Shown: positions 24,558-37,267 of the stretch, piece after piece | How positions within the stretch are numbered: the stretch's first letter is position 1 | How the letters are laid out: each line of letters starts with the position of its first letter | Assembly (NCBI GenBank): GCA_030844895.1 | Contig: JAUTDX010001491.1 | Coordinates: 1-64,000, forward strand | DNA length: 64,000 nt | DNA from: Ambrosia x helenae | Taxonomy: Eukaryota; Streptophyta; Magnoliopsida; Asterales; Asteraceae | Direction of reading: 5' to 3' | Made by a program: the position numbers and the translations under genes | The notes under the pieces: generated by a model | What the model saw: the letters and a program-made list of their open reading frames with translations, nothing else | What the model was told of the DNA's origin: nothing | Databases searched by the model: none

Positions 24558-26219
24558 TTTTAGAAAACACTCTTATAATTAAAGATTTTAACTTGAAAGT
24601 GTAAAAAACATTCTTAAATTAATGATGCTTACCTCCCAATAAAATTGTGTCAGTTGTACTTATTGAATCCAGGCCATTGTTTTGCCAGCCAAAACACAAG
24701 GAATCTTCCTGCAAGATTGTAAATGAAGTATTGAAGTTATTAATTAAACATAAAGGGATATTAGCATGCCATATATTTATACATTTATCTAGCTGTACTT
24801 AAGTATTATCCAGAACGGTCTTCTTTATTGAAAATTAACACTTGCCAATTCGACTTGATAAAAGCATGTAATGGTCAACATAATGACCTGACAGCCTAAA
24901 TTAAAAAATGACGGAATAAATGCCTTTACACACAAAAAGAAAAACCAACCAGAGATACTTACGAAGGCGAACAAATAATCATGAGGATAAACCTTCAAAG
25001 AAAGTGAATTTTCAAAATAAAACGTAACCGCAGGAAATACATCATCAACACTGCAAAATGTAAAAAGAAAGAAGTTAGCAAGTCATTCTACTCTTAGTTT
25101 TTAAAAGAGAGAAAGGTCTACATATACCACTCCCAAGGCAAAATTGGTGAGCTGAGTCATGAGTTTATCAAAACTGGTATTTTGATATGGGTAAAACATG
25201 CCGGATCAAGTTAAACCGAAACACTTTTTGGTCAAAAAAATTAATGTGCATTGTGTCAAGTATGATTACAGAAGTCATAATATTTCAATAGTAATCTAAA
25301 TTTCTTAGTACCACGGTTTAGAAGGTATATGCATTAAAAATACACTTTGAATGGCTCTCGACACGGTTGACCCCTTTTCCTTTAAGGCTATTTTTCTTAT
25401 TTTATCTGCATGACAAGATTAAACAGTACCCCAATCAACCATTCAGGTTGCCACCTCTACCCAAGTGATTATTTTACCTGTATGACTAACTCACTAAATA
25501 AAAAGATTGGACGACTTTCAACCCGTTTGACCCATTATCTTTATAACTGCCTTTTATTATTTTATCTGTATGACTAACTCACTAAATATAAAACATAGTG
25601 TCATACCCTGATCAACCATTCCCATGTGCTTACTAGTTACTAATAAGAACAATACTACATTGTTAAATTAACATACCAATTGAATGCCAAGAGAAACAAG
25701 CCATGAACTTTAGTAGGAAAGAAAACATTTTTATACAGCAAAGTGGATGAAAAAAAAAAAAGCTCTGTATCAATCAGCCTTACAAGCACAATAATATAAT
25801 GATTCCATATCAACTGTACCTTCCAGAGAAGTCAAAGCATGTATACTGGTCATGAAGAGTGCGTAACCTCAAATCAGGCTGCCCTGCAGCTATCTGAAGA
25901 AAAAGAATTAAAATAGAAACAAAATACATGATGCAACTTCTAAAGAATCAATTTCTTTTCAATAAAACTTATAGTATAATGCATTAAAAATTCACCTCAT
26001 TCACCAGGGTTTGTAGATTGCATCTGGAAGATAAGCCAATGTTGTGCCACTATCTATTATTGTTCTTCTCTTGTTCCCAGAACCGTGCGTACTCGTTGAA
26101 AGATTTAATAACTGGGTACCAACTTCAATCCCCACAACATTGGCAGAATAATGAGGCCTATAGTTTCAGAAGTGACCAATATTAGCTTCAGTGCTTAGTG
26201 AGCAATTGCACTAATATCT

Positions 26220-26343
26220 CTTTTTTAAAAACAATCTTTTAATCCTAAATATCACCCAATCAACCTGCACGTGCAGGGATTCAAACCCACACCACACTTG
26301 TGGGGGGCAATCACCAAATTCCACTAGGCCATGGGCTGCACGG
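26220..26343 (-). mobile_element. tRNA-like SINE in a protease intron
   Basis: Minus strand shows A box TGGCCTAGTGG (26,331-26,321) and B box GGTTTGAATCC (26,287-26,277), then a tail ending in TTTTTAAAAAAG. Only six bases (ATATCT) repeat at the flanks, so the boundaries are approximate. No cloverleaf forms. Confidence 0.6.
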
Positions 26344-29300
26344 ATATCTAAGGACCTAAAAAGGATAAAAGAAAATTGGTTTTCAAATTTACACTAGATG
26401 TTTGGAATATGTGCATCTTAAGTTACAATATTCAACATGCCCCATTTACATTTTGGATGTTAGCATGTAGAGAATCATTATGCATGCATGCACATGCAAC
26501 TACAAAGTATACAGATACATGCGTGCATATGCATGTATGAAAATGTAGCATAGGATGTTGCATGGAGCTCAATTTTGGTAGGCGTGTTGGTGAGCAGAGC
26601 TACTCATGCTCTACTCATGTCAAATATATGCTATACAAACATGATAATAAGTTTGTAAAGAAAATAAAACAGAAATAAATGATAGTAAAAACAAGTGACC
26701 AGACAAATCACTGGAAAGCCAAATGTTTTTTAACAACGTTGAAAAACTAATTGTTTTTTCTTTTGGAAAAGAGAAGAGTTGCCACATACTCATCTGGGAT
26801 CAAAGGCGTTGAATTAACCTTCGGCTGAACAACATGCCCAATTGCAAAAATACCACCACCATTGTCGCCATCTAAACAATGTGCAAACATCTGTTTCACC
26901 TTCCCAGATGCAGCCAACTGTGAAATTATGGATGAATTTGATTTTCCAAAACCAAGAATCCCATCAAGTGCTTCCTCAGTTGAACCTAGGTTACCAGATT
27001 GTCGTGCACCACACCTGATTATATAATAACAACAGAAGGACTGAGTGTAGAAGTAAATAAAAAAAAATCAAAAACAAACACTGGAGATAGAATTTCTACT
27101 TTCCAATCCATACTTACAATACAGTAACAATATTTGAGGATTTCATCATTTCTCAATCAATTACCCTATCCAAATATCGTAGTGTCAATTAACTAACCGT
27201 TCTATGTTAACTACACATTTCTTCATATTCCAATTTCACCCTTCTATTATGAATAAACTTGTATAATTTTCATTTCTCATCCGCTTCCTATTATATTAGT
27301 CAATTTATATATACACAAAATTCCTATAAAGCAATGTATTTCAATTTTTGTTACATTAGTTAACATCATTAAATTGCACTTCGAGACCAATTCTAAAATT
27401 TCTTTTTAATATAATGTATCATCTAATTTCATATTTCCTAGCCCTTCAATCATCGAACAATGACCAAACTAAAATTTTAATTTAAACAAATAATATGTCA
27501 CACAATATATATGATTATATGATAAGTAGAAAATAAATAATATGAGCATTATGGTTGACAGATTAGTATGTTTTGTCTTTCAGAATTTGTTAAATTATTA
27601 ATCATCATATATGATTAATTACGTAATCTATATACCATCTTTTATTTTTTCTTAGGGGCAATTGCATGAAGATCATTGTACATTATGCGCAGAAAACTTC
27701 TGTTTTGAGGAAATATGCAATTTTCCAAGTTAAGTGGGGAATATATGCAGTTCCCCCTTTTCTTTAAAGGTGCTCATGTAACACACGTGCTAATAATTTA
27801 GTTTGTGTAAGAATCTATCAAAACATACCCAAATATAACACTTCCATTTGCCAGCTTAGTTTCCAGGTCACCTGACACACTAGCATATTGAACAACATCC
27901 ATTACAAAATAACCAATACTGTAGCTCCCATCACCATAAGTCTCAGTATATAGACAAGATGCGTTGGGTTTACAACCAGTAACCGCACCGCCATTGATCT
28001 CTGCACAAAACTCTGAAGAACATGTAACCGGATTCCCTGTGAATGAATCTTCTGGATCGTATAGCGTAAGTTCCAGCTGTTTGAAGCATTGTAAGTCAAA
28101 ATTGTTGGCATTCATATCCATCACATGGATATAGAAAAATATTTACAAATAGGTTAAATTAAGAACAGAATACCCCATGATAGCCTCTTTTCGGGCATTC
28201 TCGGCATTGTATACAGTTGATCCACATTATATCACTTCCTGTGTCTACTTGTACATAATATTCCTTAGGTGGTGTTCCAATTCCAATTTTGGCATAGTAC
28301 AGACTGCAAAAATATAGCTTATTGTAAATAAAACATTCCATAGTTGATTCAACTATGCCATTATTCCAAATCACAGCACTTAATTGCACTTCACTGATTT
28401 ACAATGATAAAAGTACCACTTAACAAAACCTAATTCTCATAGTTGATTCAACAGTTTTCAGAACACACAAAGTCACAAAGCACCAAGTGAACTTTAAATT
28501 AGTACTATTCACAATTATTTAACTCAGTTCTTGTTCAGTTATTACAATAATGAATTATATTTAGGGTTGGCAAATCGTGTCTTGTTGTGTTTAACAGGTC
28601 AAAGATGATGTGATTAACAAAAGTAACAAACATGTATTAACAAAAGTAACAAACATGCATATGACTCGTTTAACTACTTTATATATCATGGCTATAACAC
28701 AGCTGTACCACGAAGGAGAAAAGATGGAGCATTGCCTTCCAATTTTAATTAAATAGGCCGTGTCTTAAACATGTCAGGAATTGCCCGCCCTTGAATTAAT
28801 GAGGAAAATCATCATGAAATCATACATTCCGTTTGCGAGTGCGCATATAATGTATATATGTGTGGCCCCGCGGGAGCAAAAGTGAAACTGCGCTAATTTT
28901 AACGTCATTTACTAATTTCATGAAAATAACGTTAAAAGTGGCGGACGGTTAATCTTGCACCATGTGGCGGCGTTGATGGCCGAAAGACAAGAGGGCACAT
29001 GCACCAACAGCCTATGTCCTGATTGTTTAATGTTATGTTCCTTATGTCCAAGGCTTGATGCAAAACTGCTACCAAGCAGGATTCTCACCGGAAGCAACCT
29101 CTCTCTTCTCTTCTCTTCCTACGGGGTAGAAGTAACGTTCAAACCCTAACTTAGCTTATTATTGGGATTTACTAAGCATGACGATATATCATGCAATCAG
29201 TAAACGCAGCTTGATTTCAGGTTCCAGCCTATAAAAACCCTAATTCTCATTGAAAACCTAACCTCACCTAACAAAGTTCTAAAAAAACCAAATTCGCTAA

Positions 29301-29635
29301 CAAACAAGGTTACAAATCTAACAATAAAGCAAGATCATAAAACTAAGATATATAATAAAAAACAAACTAAGAACTGATTGTATAAAATACGTGTGTATAG
29401 TAGTTTACCCAACGGCATCAGGACGACCAGTACCACCAAGAGGTAGATCGACACCTGACGCTAGAATCTGAAGGTGACGAAGGTTATCATGAGCTTTAAA
29501 CAGACTAAGTGACCGTTCTTTGCCGGAGAATTTAGAACTAACGCCGAAGACAGCACCACTGAAAGTGTCGTCTGTGCTTGCAGCAAAAGGAACAGAGATC
29601 AAGAGTAGATATAGGAATAGGATGGAGGTGGTCAT

Positions 29636-30275
29636 TGTTTGGTATGAAGATCGTTGAACGGAATAATATTGTCGATGAGAAGACGGAGACGGATGGTACA
29701 GTTAAAGACGTGGAAAATATAAATGGAGACGACGGACGACTGGTTTTATGAGTTGATGAAGATGAGACGGCATCTTTTTTAAAGTTAATAGAAAGTTTGT
29801 CGTTTAAAGCCCCTTTGGAACTGTGGTCCAGTCTTGTATGCACCTCAACTCAAAAAAAGTTGATAAAAAGTCCCTCATTAAAACACATAATGTCCAATAT
29901 ATGTATAAGACTATATGATATTACTTTTTTGCTTTTTAGTCATGTTGAAATGGTTGAGATTTATATGGTATATATATCCTTTTTGGCTTTTTAGTCGTAT
30001 TTTGACAGTTGAGATCTATGTTAATGATTATTTTATATTCCATCTTATAACTGCTAAAAGTTATACTAAATATAAGACTAAAATGCTTAAATTAGATAAG
30101 TTTGGGTGGTATAGTAACTTTAAGTTTTAACCTATTTCGTCGATAAACAATTCCAAGTTATCTCATACATTTGTGATCTATGAATCATACCAGTCCATGT
30201 CTTAGCTTTGAAATATTTCCCAAGTGTTGCATATTTCTTTAGTAGAAATATGAAAATATTGTGTTTACATAAATC
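29636..30275 (-). promoter_or_regulatory. Upstream region of the aspartic protease gene
   Basis: Holds the 5' UTR and promoter of the protease, by position only. I could not fix a TATA box or transcription start. Short ORFs here have no coding character. Confidence 0.35.
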
Positions 30276-30464
30276 CAGTGGCGAAGCTTGGTTTCGGAAT
30301 CGGCGGGGGCCGAACTCAAATTTTTTTGATCGGTAGTGGAAAACCGGCGGGGGCCGGACTCAACCCTGACTCAATTTACCTATGAAAATCGCAAATTTCC
30401 ACTACTGCGCCAAAAAACAGGGGGGGCCAGGGCCACCCCTGGCCCCCATTATACTTCGCCCCTG
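30276..30464. mobile_element. hAT-type MITE, 189 bp
   Basis: Ends CAGTGGCGAAG and, reverse-complemented, CAGGGGCGAAG. A perfect 8-bp duplication CATAAATC flanks it (30,268-30,275 and 30,465-30,472). The interior is rich in GGGGGCC and has no ORF. Confidence 0.92.
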
Positions 30465-30472
30465 CATAAATC

Positions 30473-31477
30473 ACCTTCTAATCAACCTTATGCAAAACTC
30501 GTTTGCACAACTTTACCCCAGCTAAGCTTTATCTTATCTTATCTTCCTTCATAAAAACACCACCATTATCGTCTTGGTTTCGTATATCAATGATGCATCT
30601 TTGCTTCCCCACCTCCCTTTTTACCTTGTTTGCACGGTTATCATTACTTTTAAATTTAAGACACTCTAAATGCATGCATGTACTACTTTATTTTCCTCGT
30701 TTGAGTTTTGATTTATATAAAAAAAAAAGTACACAATTGGCTTGTTTTTAGCTACATTGAAGTTGATACTCTTGGTTTCAATTGTGTTAAGGCCTTAAAC
30801 AACAATGAACAACCCCATATGAGACAAATATACATTAACATGGTTTAAGAACAATGAAGATGTGGCCAAATCAGTTTATAGTCGCTTATGGTTTCATTGT
30901 GGACTAGAACCGGTTCTCTATCTATAACGTGGCATCATCTCTCATGACATAATCCTTATTTTAGACTATTTTTAATGTTTTTTTTTGTTATTCGTAAATC
31001 ATAAATGCAAGCTAGTTTTGTCATTTACACTATGGTTTAATGGATTGAAAATAGAAGTGAAGATTTCAACATTTTTACTTCTTAATTAATGGGTTTGATT
31101 AAATTTTATTTAAAATGAATAAATTAGAGAAATCAAAGTTTAACTTGATTGAAAGTCACACATGCTTCGATTCATAATTCATGCAACCTTATAAATTGTT
31201 ACATACAAAGTTATTTTTTATTTTTATTTTTTTGTTGATAACACTATTGTTTTGTACGTAATAATTAACATATTGTAGTGTAGAAAGTGTAAAATAAAAC
31301 TATAAAATGGGTTGGTGAAGAAGATATGACTTGGGTAGTTATTAGTTGTGCTTCATTTATCTTGTTTGCGCACACATACATTATGTGCAAATGGTAAGAG
31401 AAAATTACTTTTTCACACATGCACATTACTTTAAGTGGACATGCAACACATGTATTTTTAAATATACAAGCAAAGTT

Positions 31478-31528
<51 letters not shown>

Positions 31529-32827
31529 TTTGTGTTTCCAAACTTTAGTGTATTGCGTCTCTTTTTATATTTAGTTAGTCGTCATGCATACATCAATATA
31601 TTTTTCCATATGCATGCATGTATATGTATTACATGCGTGTGTGCATGTTGTTAGAAAGTCATTTCTTATCTTGTTCACATGTGCATATCATCACAAAAGT
31701 TATTTTTTTATTTCATGTACATATGCACATCAACATCATACTCAGTAACAACGTTAAGGTAGGGTTTGAGAAGGGTAAGATGTAGACATACTTACCTTTA
31801 CCTCGTATGAATAGAGAGATTGCTTCCATGAAACCCCCTGCTCATGAAATTAGTAAAATAACATTAAAATTAGTGCAATTTTACTTTTATCCTTCCGATA
31901 GCTAACACACACATATATTATATGCGCACACCGCCCGCGAGGCTTTTCATGTACATATGCTCATCATTAGAAATTTGTTTGCCATACGAATTTTGTGTTT
32001 TCAACGTGATTAGGTTACATAGTTATATGAGTTGAGATATCCTCACCTGCATTGTATGTACAAAAGTGCGACATGGTAGATGAATTATGAGTAATCAGTC
32101 CCTGCATGATTATGCCTTTTTCTTACAAACGTCCAAGTTTGTATATCATTACACATCTACAAAAGATAATTGTATCCCATGGTTGGGTTAATTGATGAAG
32201 TTGAACACGGCCTATATATTTATTTGTGTTAAAAGAAACCAACTTAAACCCATTCGAATTCAAAACCATGTGAATGGCATGTGTTATTTATCTATACTAG
32301 TCAAGTGGAGTCTTGTGGTTTCAAATGGGTTGACGAATTGTAACCAAGTCAAATTGTAACAAAATAGTCAAACGAGTTGTCTAGTTTAATTGCTTAACTA
32401 GACCAGTTAGTTATACCGATTAACCCGAGCATGACCCACATAATTAAACGAGTTCAGCACGTAATAAACTAAACAAAATATATTCACTAAATGGGTTAAA
32501 GGGCGGCAATGATGTTAAAGTATTAACTAATTAATTACCAACAATGACGTTAAAGTATGAACTCGTTGATGTACTACATGTTACGACCTATACATTTAAA
32601 AAATTACTATTTTGGACTCCATTTTAGCTCTTCCCGACCATAACAAGTTAGGCCAATTATAGTTTAGCATTCTTCAACCATAGCATATGTATCAAGAGTT
32701 TACTAAAAGTCAACCAATAATTTATAATTAAACTTATACTAAGTATATTATCAAGCCACTTATGGTATTGAAGTTGAATTAATAAAACTAAGTTGCTTTA
32801 GAATCCGTTTTGTAAAACAACAAATGT
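30473..32827. other. Intergenic DNA with simple repeats
   Basis: No gene is supported. A GT run followed by a perfect TA run occupies about 31,478-31,522. ATGCATGCATGT clusters occur at 30,671 and 31,610. Near 31,842-31,892 is a 50-bp block that is the inverted copy of 28,872-28,924. The end of this stretch is the upstream flank of the tRNA gene. Confidence 0.45.
31755..31841 (-). mobile_element. Relic of an RTE LINE 3' end
   Basis: GGGTAAGATGTAGACATACT, then TTACCTTTACC and AGAGAGATTGCTTCCATGAA, is the diverged reverse complement of the same RTE-type tail found at 14,640-14,720. Only the 3' end is present. Confidence 0.6.
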
Positions 32828-32899
32828 GCGTTTGTAGTCCAACGGTTAGGATAATTGCCTTCCAAGCAATAGACCCGGGTTCGACTCCCGGCAAACGCA
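32828..32899 (+). tRNA. tRNA-Gly(UCC): tRNA-Gly, anticodon UCC
   Basis: A complete 72-nt cloverleaf: acceptor stem GCGTTTG paired with CAAACGC, discriminator A at 32,899, anticodon stem ATTGC/GCAAT, loop CTTCCAA with anticodon TCC at 32,861-32,863, and T arm CCGGG-TTCGACT-CCCGG. Internal A and B boxes are intact and no intron is present. A T-rich stretch shortly downstream (TTTTT from about 32,910) can stop Pol III. It decodes GGA glycine codons in the cytosol. Confidence 0.95.
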
Positions 32900-33344
32900 T
32901 TTTAACTCATTTTTCATTTTTTCCCCAAAATTTTAGACCTAAAATACCATTATTACCTAATAATGGATGCAGACTTCTGATCCCAGAAGCGATTTCGTTG
33001 CTTTAGGTGAGTACTTTTAAAGATTCATGCTCGAAATCAGACCTTGCACCTTGAAATTTACAGTACATACTTGATGTTACAAGATTGCTTATGTTTTGGT
33101 TTGGTTGTGATTCCAAAAATGATGATTACAAGATTGCTTTCGGGTTGGGGGAAGGTGGAAATTGTATCTTATTAGAGTGTTGTATTCTGTTAGTTTGTTA
33201 CCGGTTGTTAACAGCCAGTGATAGGTTATGACGGTTAGCTAGTTGATTGGCTTCCACCGCCTCTGTTTTGTCTGTAGATAGGTGTTGATGTCTGTTACTT
33301 AATCAACCAATGAAATCGTATATTTGTTCTCTGTTTTCAGATGT

Positions 33345-34175
33345 TTAGTTTCAGATCTAACGTTTGGAAAGTTTTTGGAGAGGTTCAATGCGCCTTTCTA
33401 ACTACTGCGGGTATCTTATGCATGGGGAGGCTTCATTGGATGGCATATGATAGTTTATCAAAACAGAAGGAATGAAGGATGTAATTGCTTCATTTCATTC
33501 CATTTAATGGACAAGAAGTTTTGGGAAATTTCTCAACCTGATGATGGATACCGATTATATTCTGGTCAATTACACACATTAATGTTTTTGGGGATTATGG
33601 AAGATTGTCTTTGTATATTTCGTCTTTAGACTTCGTTACTTTCTAGTAAGGTATGGGTAATGATGCACTACAGTAAAAAGCAGCCTCGGGAAGTCGTTGG
33701 GCATGTATGTGAGATTAAGTATGAGCCCTGCACTGCATAAAATTGTTGATGAATCACATTCCAAATAAGTGGCCATTGTGTTATGACATGTTATATTGCC
33801 ACAGTCGGGCGTTCTTGAGGGCCGCTTTATTTGTGGAAAGCTTTGTGTATCTCCATTCATAAGGGACTGTAGAGAAAGAGGCAAGCAATGAAGCGTCCTA
33901 AGGTGGGTTCTATTTGTGGTATTGTATTTATCTTTCACATAACTTACTAGTCCATGCGCCTACACTAATCATCTGTATATTATAGTTATTTTTACTGCTT
34001 GCTTCTACTTTATCCTCAGTTATTGTTACAATTTTCATGCCAAGCTAAAAAATAATTGTTTTGTTGCAGTGCTTGCCTGTCCCAATGGTAAAGACAGTAC
34101 AGGTTCCAGTGCCTGAGTTTTTTGATGATGTAGAAGTTGTCAAGTTGGCCGTATCAGTTTCTTTGATGTTTTAAT
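33345..34175 (+). pseudogene. FBA-type F-box gene remnant
   Basis: After a CAG acceptor the frames read MFSFRSNVWKVFGEVQCAF, GILCMGRLHWMAYDSLSKQK, then with a frame change HLMDKKFWEISQPDDGYRLY and MEDCLCIFRL, then WVMMHYSKKQPREVVGHVCE. This order matches the F-box-associated (FBA) domain of plant F-box/FBA proteins. At least three stops or frameshifts break it and the N-terminal F-box is absent. The tract near 33,895 (AAGCGTCCTAAG then GT) and a later exon-like piece at 34,070-34,170 (VPMVKTVQVPVPEFFDD) look like its C-terminal exons, because both recur in degenerate form at 44,690 and 45,520. Confidence 0.7.
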
Positions 34176-34489
34176 GCTGCTTATTATAAATTATAAAGTC
34201 TTATCCCATTTGTACCCTCGGTTTCTAGTGTTGCGCTCGAAGGTTTTGAAAGTGCTTTTAAATGTTGTCACTATGTTAGTGTCTTACTGCCTTATATTGT
34301 TCTTGATGGTATTGGTTAAGCTTTGATGATTGTGAATTTGTTAGATATTTTTCATGTATTAAGGTTTAACAAACATATAGTTCTTGGTGATTATTTACCG
34401 CGACTAACTGCCATATAAAGGACTTTTTCTCAGTTGAATGCATATTTGAGACAAAAAGGAGTTTTCTCAAATGGCCATCGTCTTCTGAT

Positions 34490-34680
34490 CGAGTTATGGA
34501 AATCAACGTGACCCAACTAATCTTCCTATCAATCTTGTTGCCTTCTCAAAGAAACCTTTCCAGAAATTCCATGGCTTCGATATCTTCATACGAGGCTTTA
34601 GAAATAGCAAATAGCAAAGTATCAACTAGCATTGACTGCACAAGAGCAAGTCTAGAATACAGAAACAATTATAGCTTTTC
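34490..34680 (-). other. Conserved downstream exon-like block
   Basis: Minus strand reads KASYEDIEAMEFLERFL and then TGA. The paralogous place at 39,535-39,690 reads KASYVDTEALEFLERFI and then TGA at the same point. A second shared piece (VLNGPRAIPAATWDGW against VLNGPRVIPATTRDGE) follows an AG at about 34,849 and 39,880. They may be alternative C-terminal exons or 3' UTR of the F-box/LRR genes. Substitutions are partly conservative, which favours former coding use. Confidence 0.45.
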
Positions 34681-35303
34681 AAAATAGTTCGATAGATAAG
34701 TATCATGACTAGAAATATTACAAACCAAAAATCATTTGAGTAGCAACAAAAAAAATATCCATGAAAAGCCAAGTCCATAAGCACAATAAATATAAAACTT
34801 CACCATCCATCCCAAGTTGCCGCAGGTATAGCTCTTGGCCCATTAAGAACCTGAAAAAAAAAAAAAAATAAACAAATCTGTTGGCAACTGGGATATTGAG
34901 ACCGCAATGAAGATCAACGGATGCTATGTGTTCATGGACGCTCATTGAACGGCTATGTCCGTGGGGTGTTTTGACAGAGACATCAGTCCTCACGGATAGC
35001 TAAGTACGGGTGGATGGGCCAGGGTTGGTTTAATATTTCTTTTTTCTTGAGGGCTTGTTTGGACATTATCAAAAACTTAAAGTTGAAGCGCTGTTATGTA
35101 ACTTGGCACCTTAATAAAAGAAAAATGAAGTGCTGAAGGTGGGATTTGAACTTGTCCCACCTGCACATCAGGCAATTCAACTTTTTGTTGCATTTATATG
35201 CTTCTCTTTTCATTTATTAAATATTTAAAGGTTTGCAAATTGCTATAAAGGAGAATGAACATATTCAGATACAAGTATATGGAAATCAAGAACTTACTAT
35301 TTG

Positions 35304-37267
35304 TCATGAAGACGGTTGCAATGACGTAGCAGGTTCATGAACCTTCTTATCACACTGATCTAGATCCAATCCTTCATATTTTTTCAAGATAGTTCGAACC
35401 TCTGCAAGTGCACCAGAAAGCGCCGCTAGCAGCTTATACTGTTGGTGGGATACAGGTACCTTTTCCAATAATGTAGTAATGCTGGTCAGCATTGAAACTA
35501 TGCCTTTCAGATCTTCAATTTGCTGATGCACCGTTGCCATTGGTGCCTTGTCTTGCTCTATATTAGTCATGTTTGTTTCAGTAAATTTTTTCAACTTGTC
35601 TTGCAATTCTGTCATAAGGTTACGTGCTGATGTAACATTCTTCACAGCTCTGATCTCCTACATGGTTTACATGGATCATATAATAAACATGAAGCATATA
35701 TTAAATGCTCTTCCTAGTGTAAATTGATGGTTCACTTTTCAAATTCAGCGCATAGGCTCTACTTGAATATGAACATTGGGTAATCAGAGCTTTTATTAGA
35801 ATGTATGGAAGACAAAGGTATACTTTTTTATTTGAACAAACCAGCTTTCGTATTATAAAGAACCAAGGCAAACCTTCTAACAAGTCGCTAGAAGGGAGGC
35901 CCGACCAACAAAGGTATACTTTATGGACTATGGAGTAAGTACCTCATGTGAAACCATTGTAAAGGTGGCACCTGGAGAACTATTAAGCAAATAGTTTCTG
36001 ACTTCAGTAGACATAGTTACTTTTGATTGCATTAGCTTCTTTTTACTTAATCTTGGTTGCATAAACTCATCCGGAGTATAAGCTGGATAAATCTTTAAAC
36101 TCTTTAAGTTGGCAAATGGAGAAGGTTGGTGTGCAATTATTTCTATGGATGACGATAGAAGCTGAAAACATACCAAAAATAATGCAATCTCATAATGTAA
36201 AGAAAGAATTAACCTCAATAACTTTTTATTGTTTTTCGTAATCACGGGAGTATTTAAATTAATAGATGAAAATCCTTGTTAGATGTGAATGACAACACTA
36301 AGGACCAATACCAACATACCTTGATAAGTTCCGAGTTAAGTGTAAGAAATTGGACACTACGAAGTTGTTGAAGCATACAAACAATTTTACGAGCAGTTGC
36401 CTCTCCTTCAGATGAACCACATGAAATGCATATATCCACTTTCTCCAAAAGTAGGTCGGCAGGAAGGTCCAAAGGATGAGAATCTTTATATTTCAAGGAG
36501 GAAAGCTTGGGTGCGGAAATCAGATGTATCCCAGAACAATATTTTACAGCGAGATTCGTGAGTTGAGGTGTATCCGCATTGACACCATTCCAAAGATCTT
36601 CAAGTGTTAGACTAGATAGTCCAGGATGACATATATTGAAACTATTCACGCCCACCAGTCTACAGTCCCTTAAGGTGAGATTCTTTAGGTTTGTAAAGTT
36701 GGAGAAAAACCCAACACACTTGTCAGTACTATCATCATTTAATGTGACACGATGGAGATTCAGTGTTGTTAAAGCTTGTAGCTCCCAAGTAGGCGGGGTC
36801 ACGTTGACATAATCACGAATCCACCCGTACAAAGCGAGATGCTTGAGAGACTGAGGACAAAAGAGAGAAAGAGGGAACTCGGTCTTCTTTTCGGGTAAGT
36901 AAGAAATATCCATTTGTTGGACATTATGGGAGGATGCATACTCCAAAATCTTTTTGACACACACCTGGCTAACCTTTCCACGAAAATGGAGCTTGACAAA
37001 AGATACTTCTATTTGGTTATTTCGATTAGCCAGGACATGTTTAACAAACTTGGCGAACTGGAGCAACGTACGAAAATACCTACTTGATGACAAATTGAGA
37101 CAACGCAGTGAAGTCCAAGTATGTCTCCATCTAGATGACAAAGCACTTGTTTGAACTGCCTCTCTAATGTCAAGAAAAGAGAGAATTTTATGGATAAGAT
37201 CATCTGGCAAGTTGCTTAGCCTATCAACTTCTACATTCTTTGTAATTTTAGCATCTCTGGAATCCAT
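35304..37267 (-). CDS. F-box/LRR-repeat protein, copy A
   Basis: Three coding exons (37,267-36,320, 36,161-35,943, 35,657-35,304) give 506 residues. The F-box lies at about residues 14-55 (DRLSNLPDDLIHKILSFLDI, then SSRWRHTW), the Skp1-binding part of SCF ubiquitin ligases. Leucine-rich stretches follow (LTTLNLHRVTL, LKNLTLRDCRLVG, LSSLTLED), as in F-box/FBD/LRR proteins. The last exon is a helical segment (about residues 390-506) without a clear FBD domain. Targets cannot be inferred. A 5' UTR intron ending at TATACAG just upstream of the start is likely. The reading frame and splice sites are intact. Confidence 0.85.
35825..35907 (-). mobile_element. 83-bp LINE tail insertion in intron 2 of copy A
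   Basis: The insert is flanked by the 13-bp direct repeat ACAAAGGTATACT (35,812-35,824 and 35,908-35,920) and ends, read minus, in an A-rich tail after TGGTTTGTTC. Copy B lacks it and has a single ACAAAGGTATACT at the same place. It is a heavily 5'-truncated non-LTR insertion. Confidence 0.85.

Larger units (their letters stand above)
21961..29635 (-). pseudogene. Aspartic protease gene (A1 family, GPI-type) with one frameshift
   Basis: Ten minus-strand exons: 29,635-29,409, 28,303-28,174, 28,076-27,829, 27,014-26,790, 26,157-25,996, 25,893-25,820, 25,050-24,963, 24,708-24,633, 23,401-23,330 and 22,109-21,961. They would encode about 483 residues like Arabidopsis GPI-anchored aspartic proteases A36/A39. 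Visible features are an N-terminal hydrophobic signal peptide, the first catalytic motif VDTGSDIMW (Asp near 96), a Cys-rich pair region, the second catalytic motif IIDSGTTLAYLP (Asp 312), and a hydrophobic C-terminal tail RRYLILFLIAALL that fits a GPI signal. In exon 5 one base is missing after TACAAACC. The frame hits TGA at 26,003-26,001, leaving 328 residues and losing the C-terminal lobe. All other exon phases fit. Either this is a recent pseudogene or the base is a sequencing error. Confidence 0.85.

Noticed and set aside
28955..29149. Plus-strand ORF of 64 codons with Cys residues
   Set aside because: It lies in the first intron of the protease gene and has no family signature.
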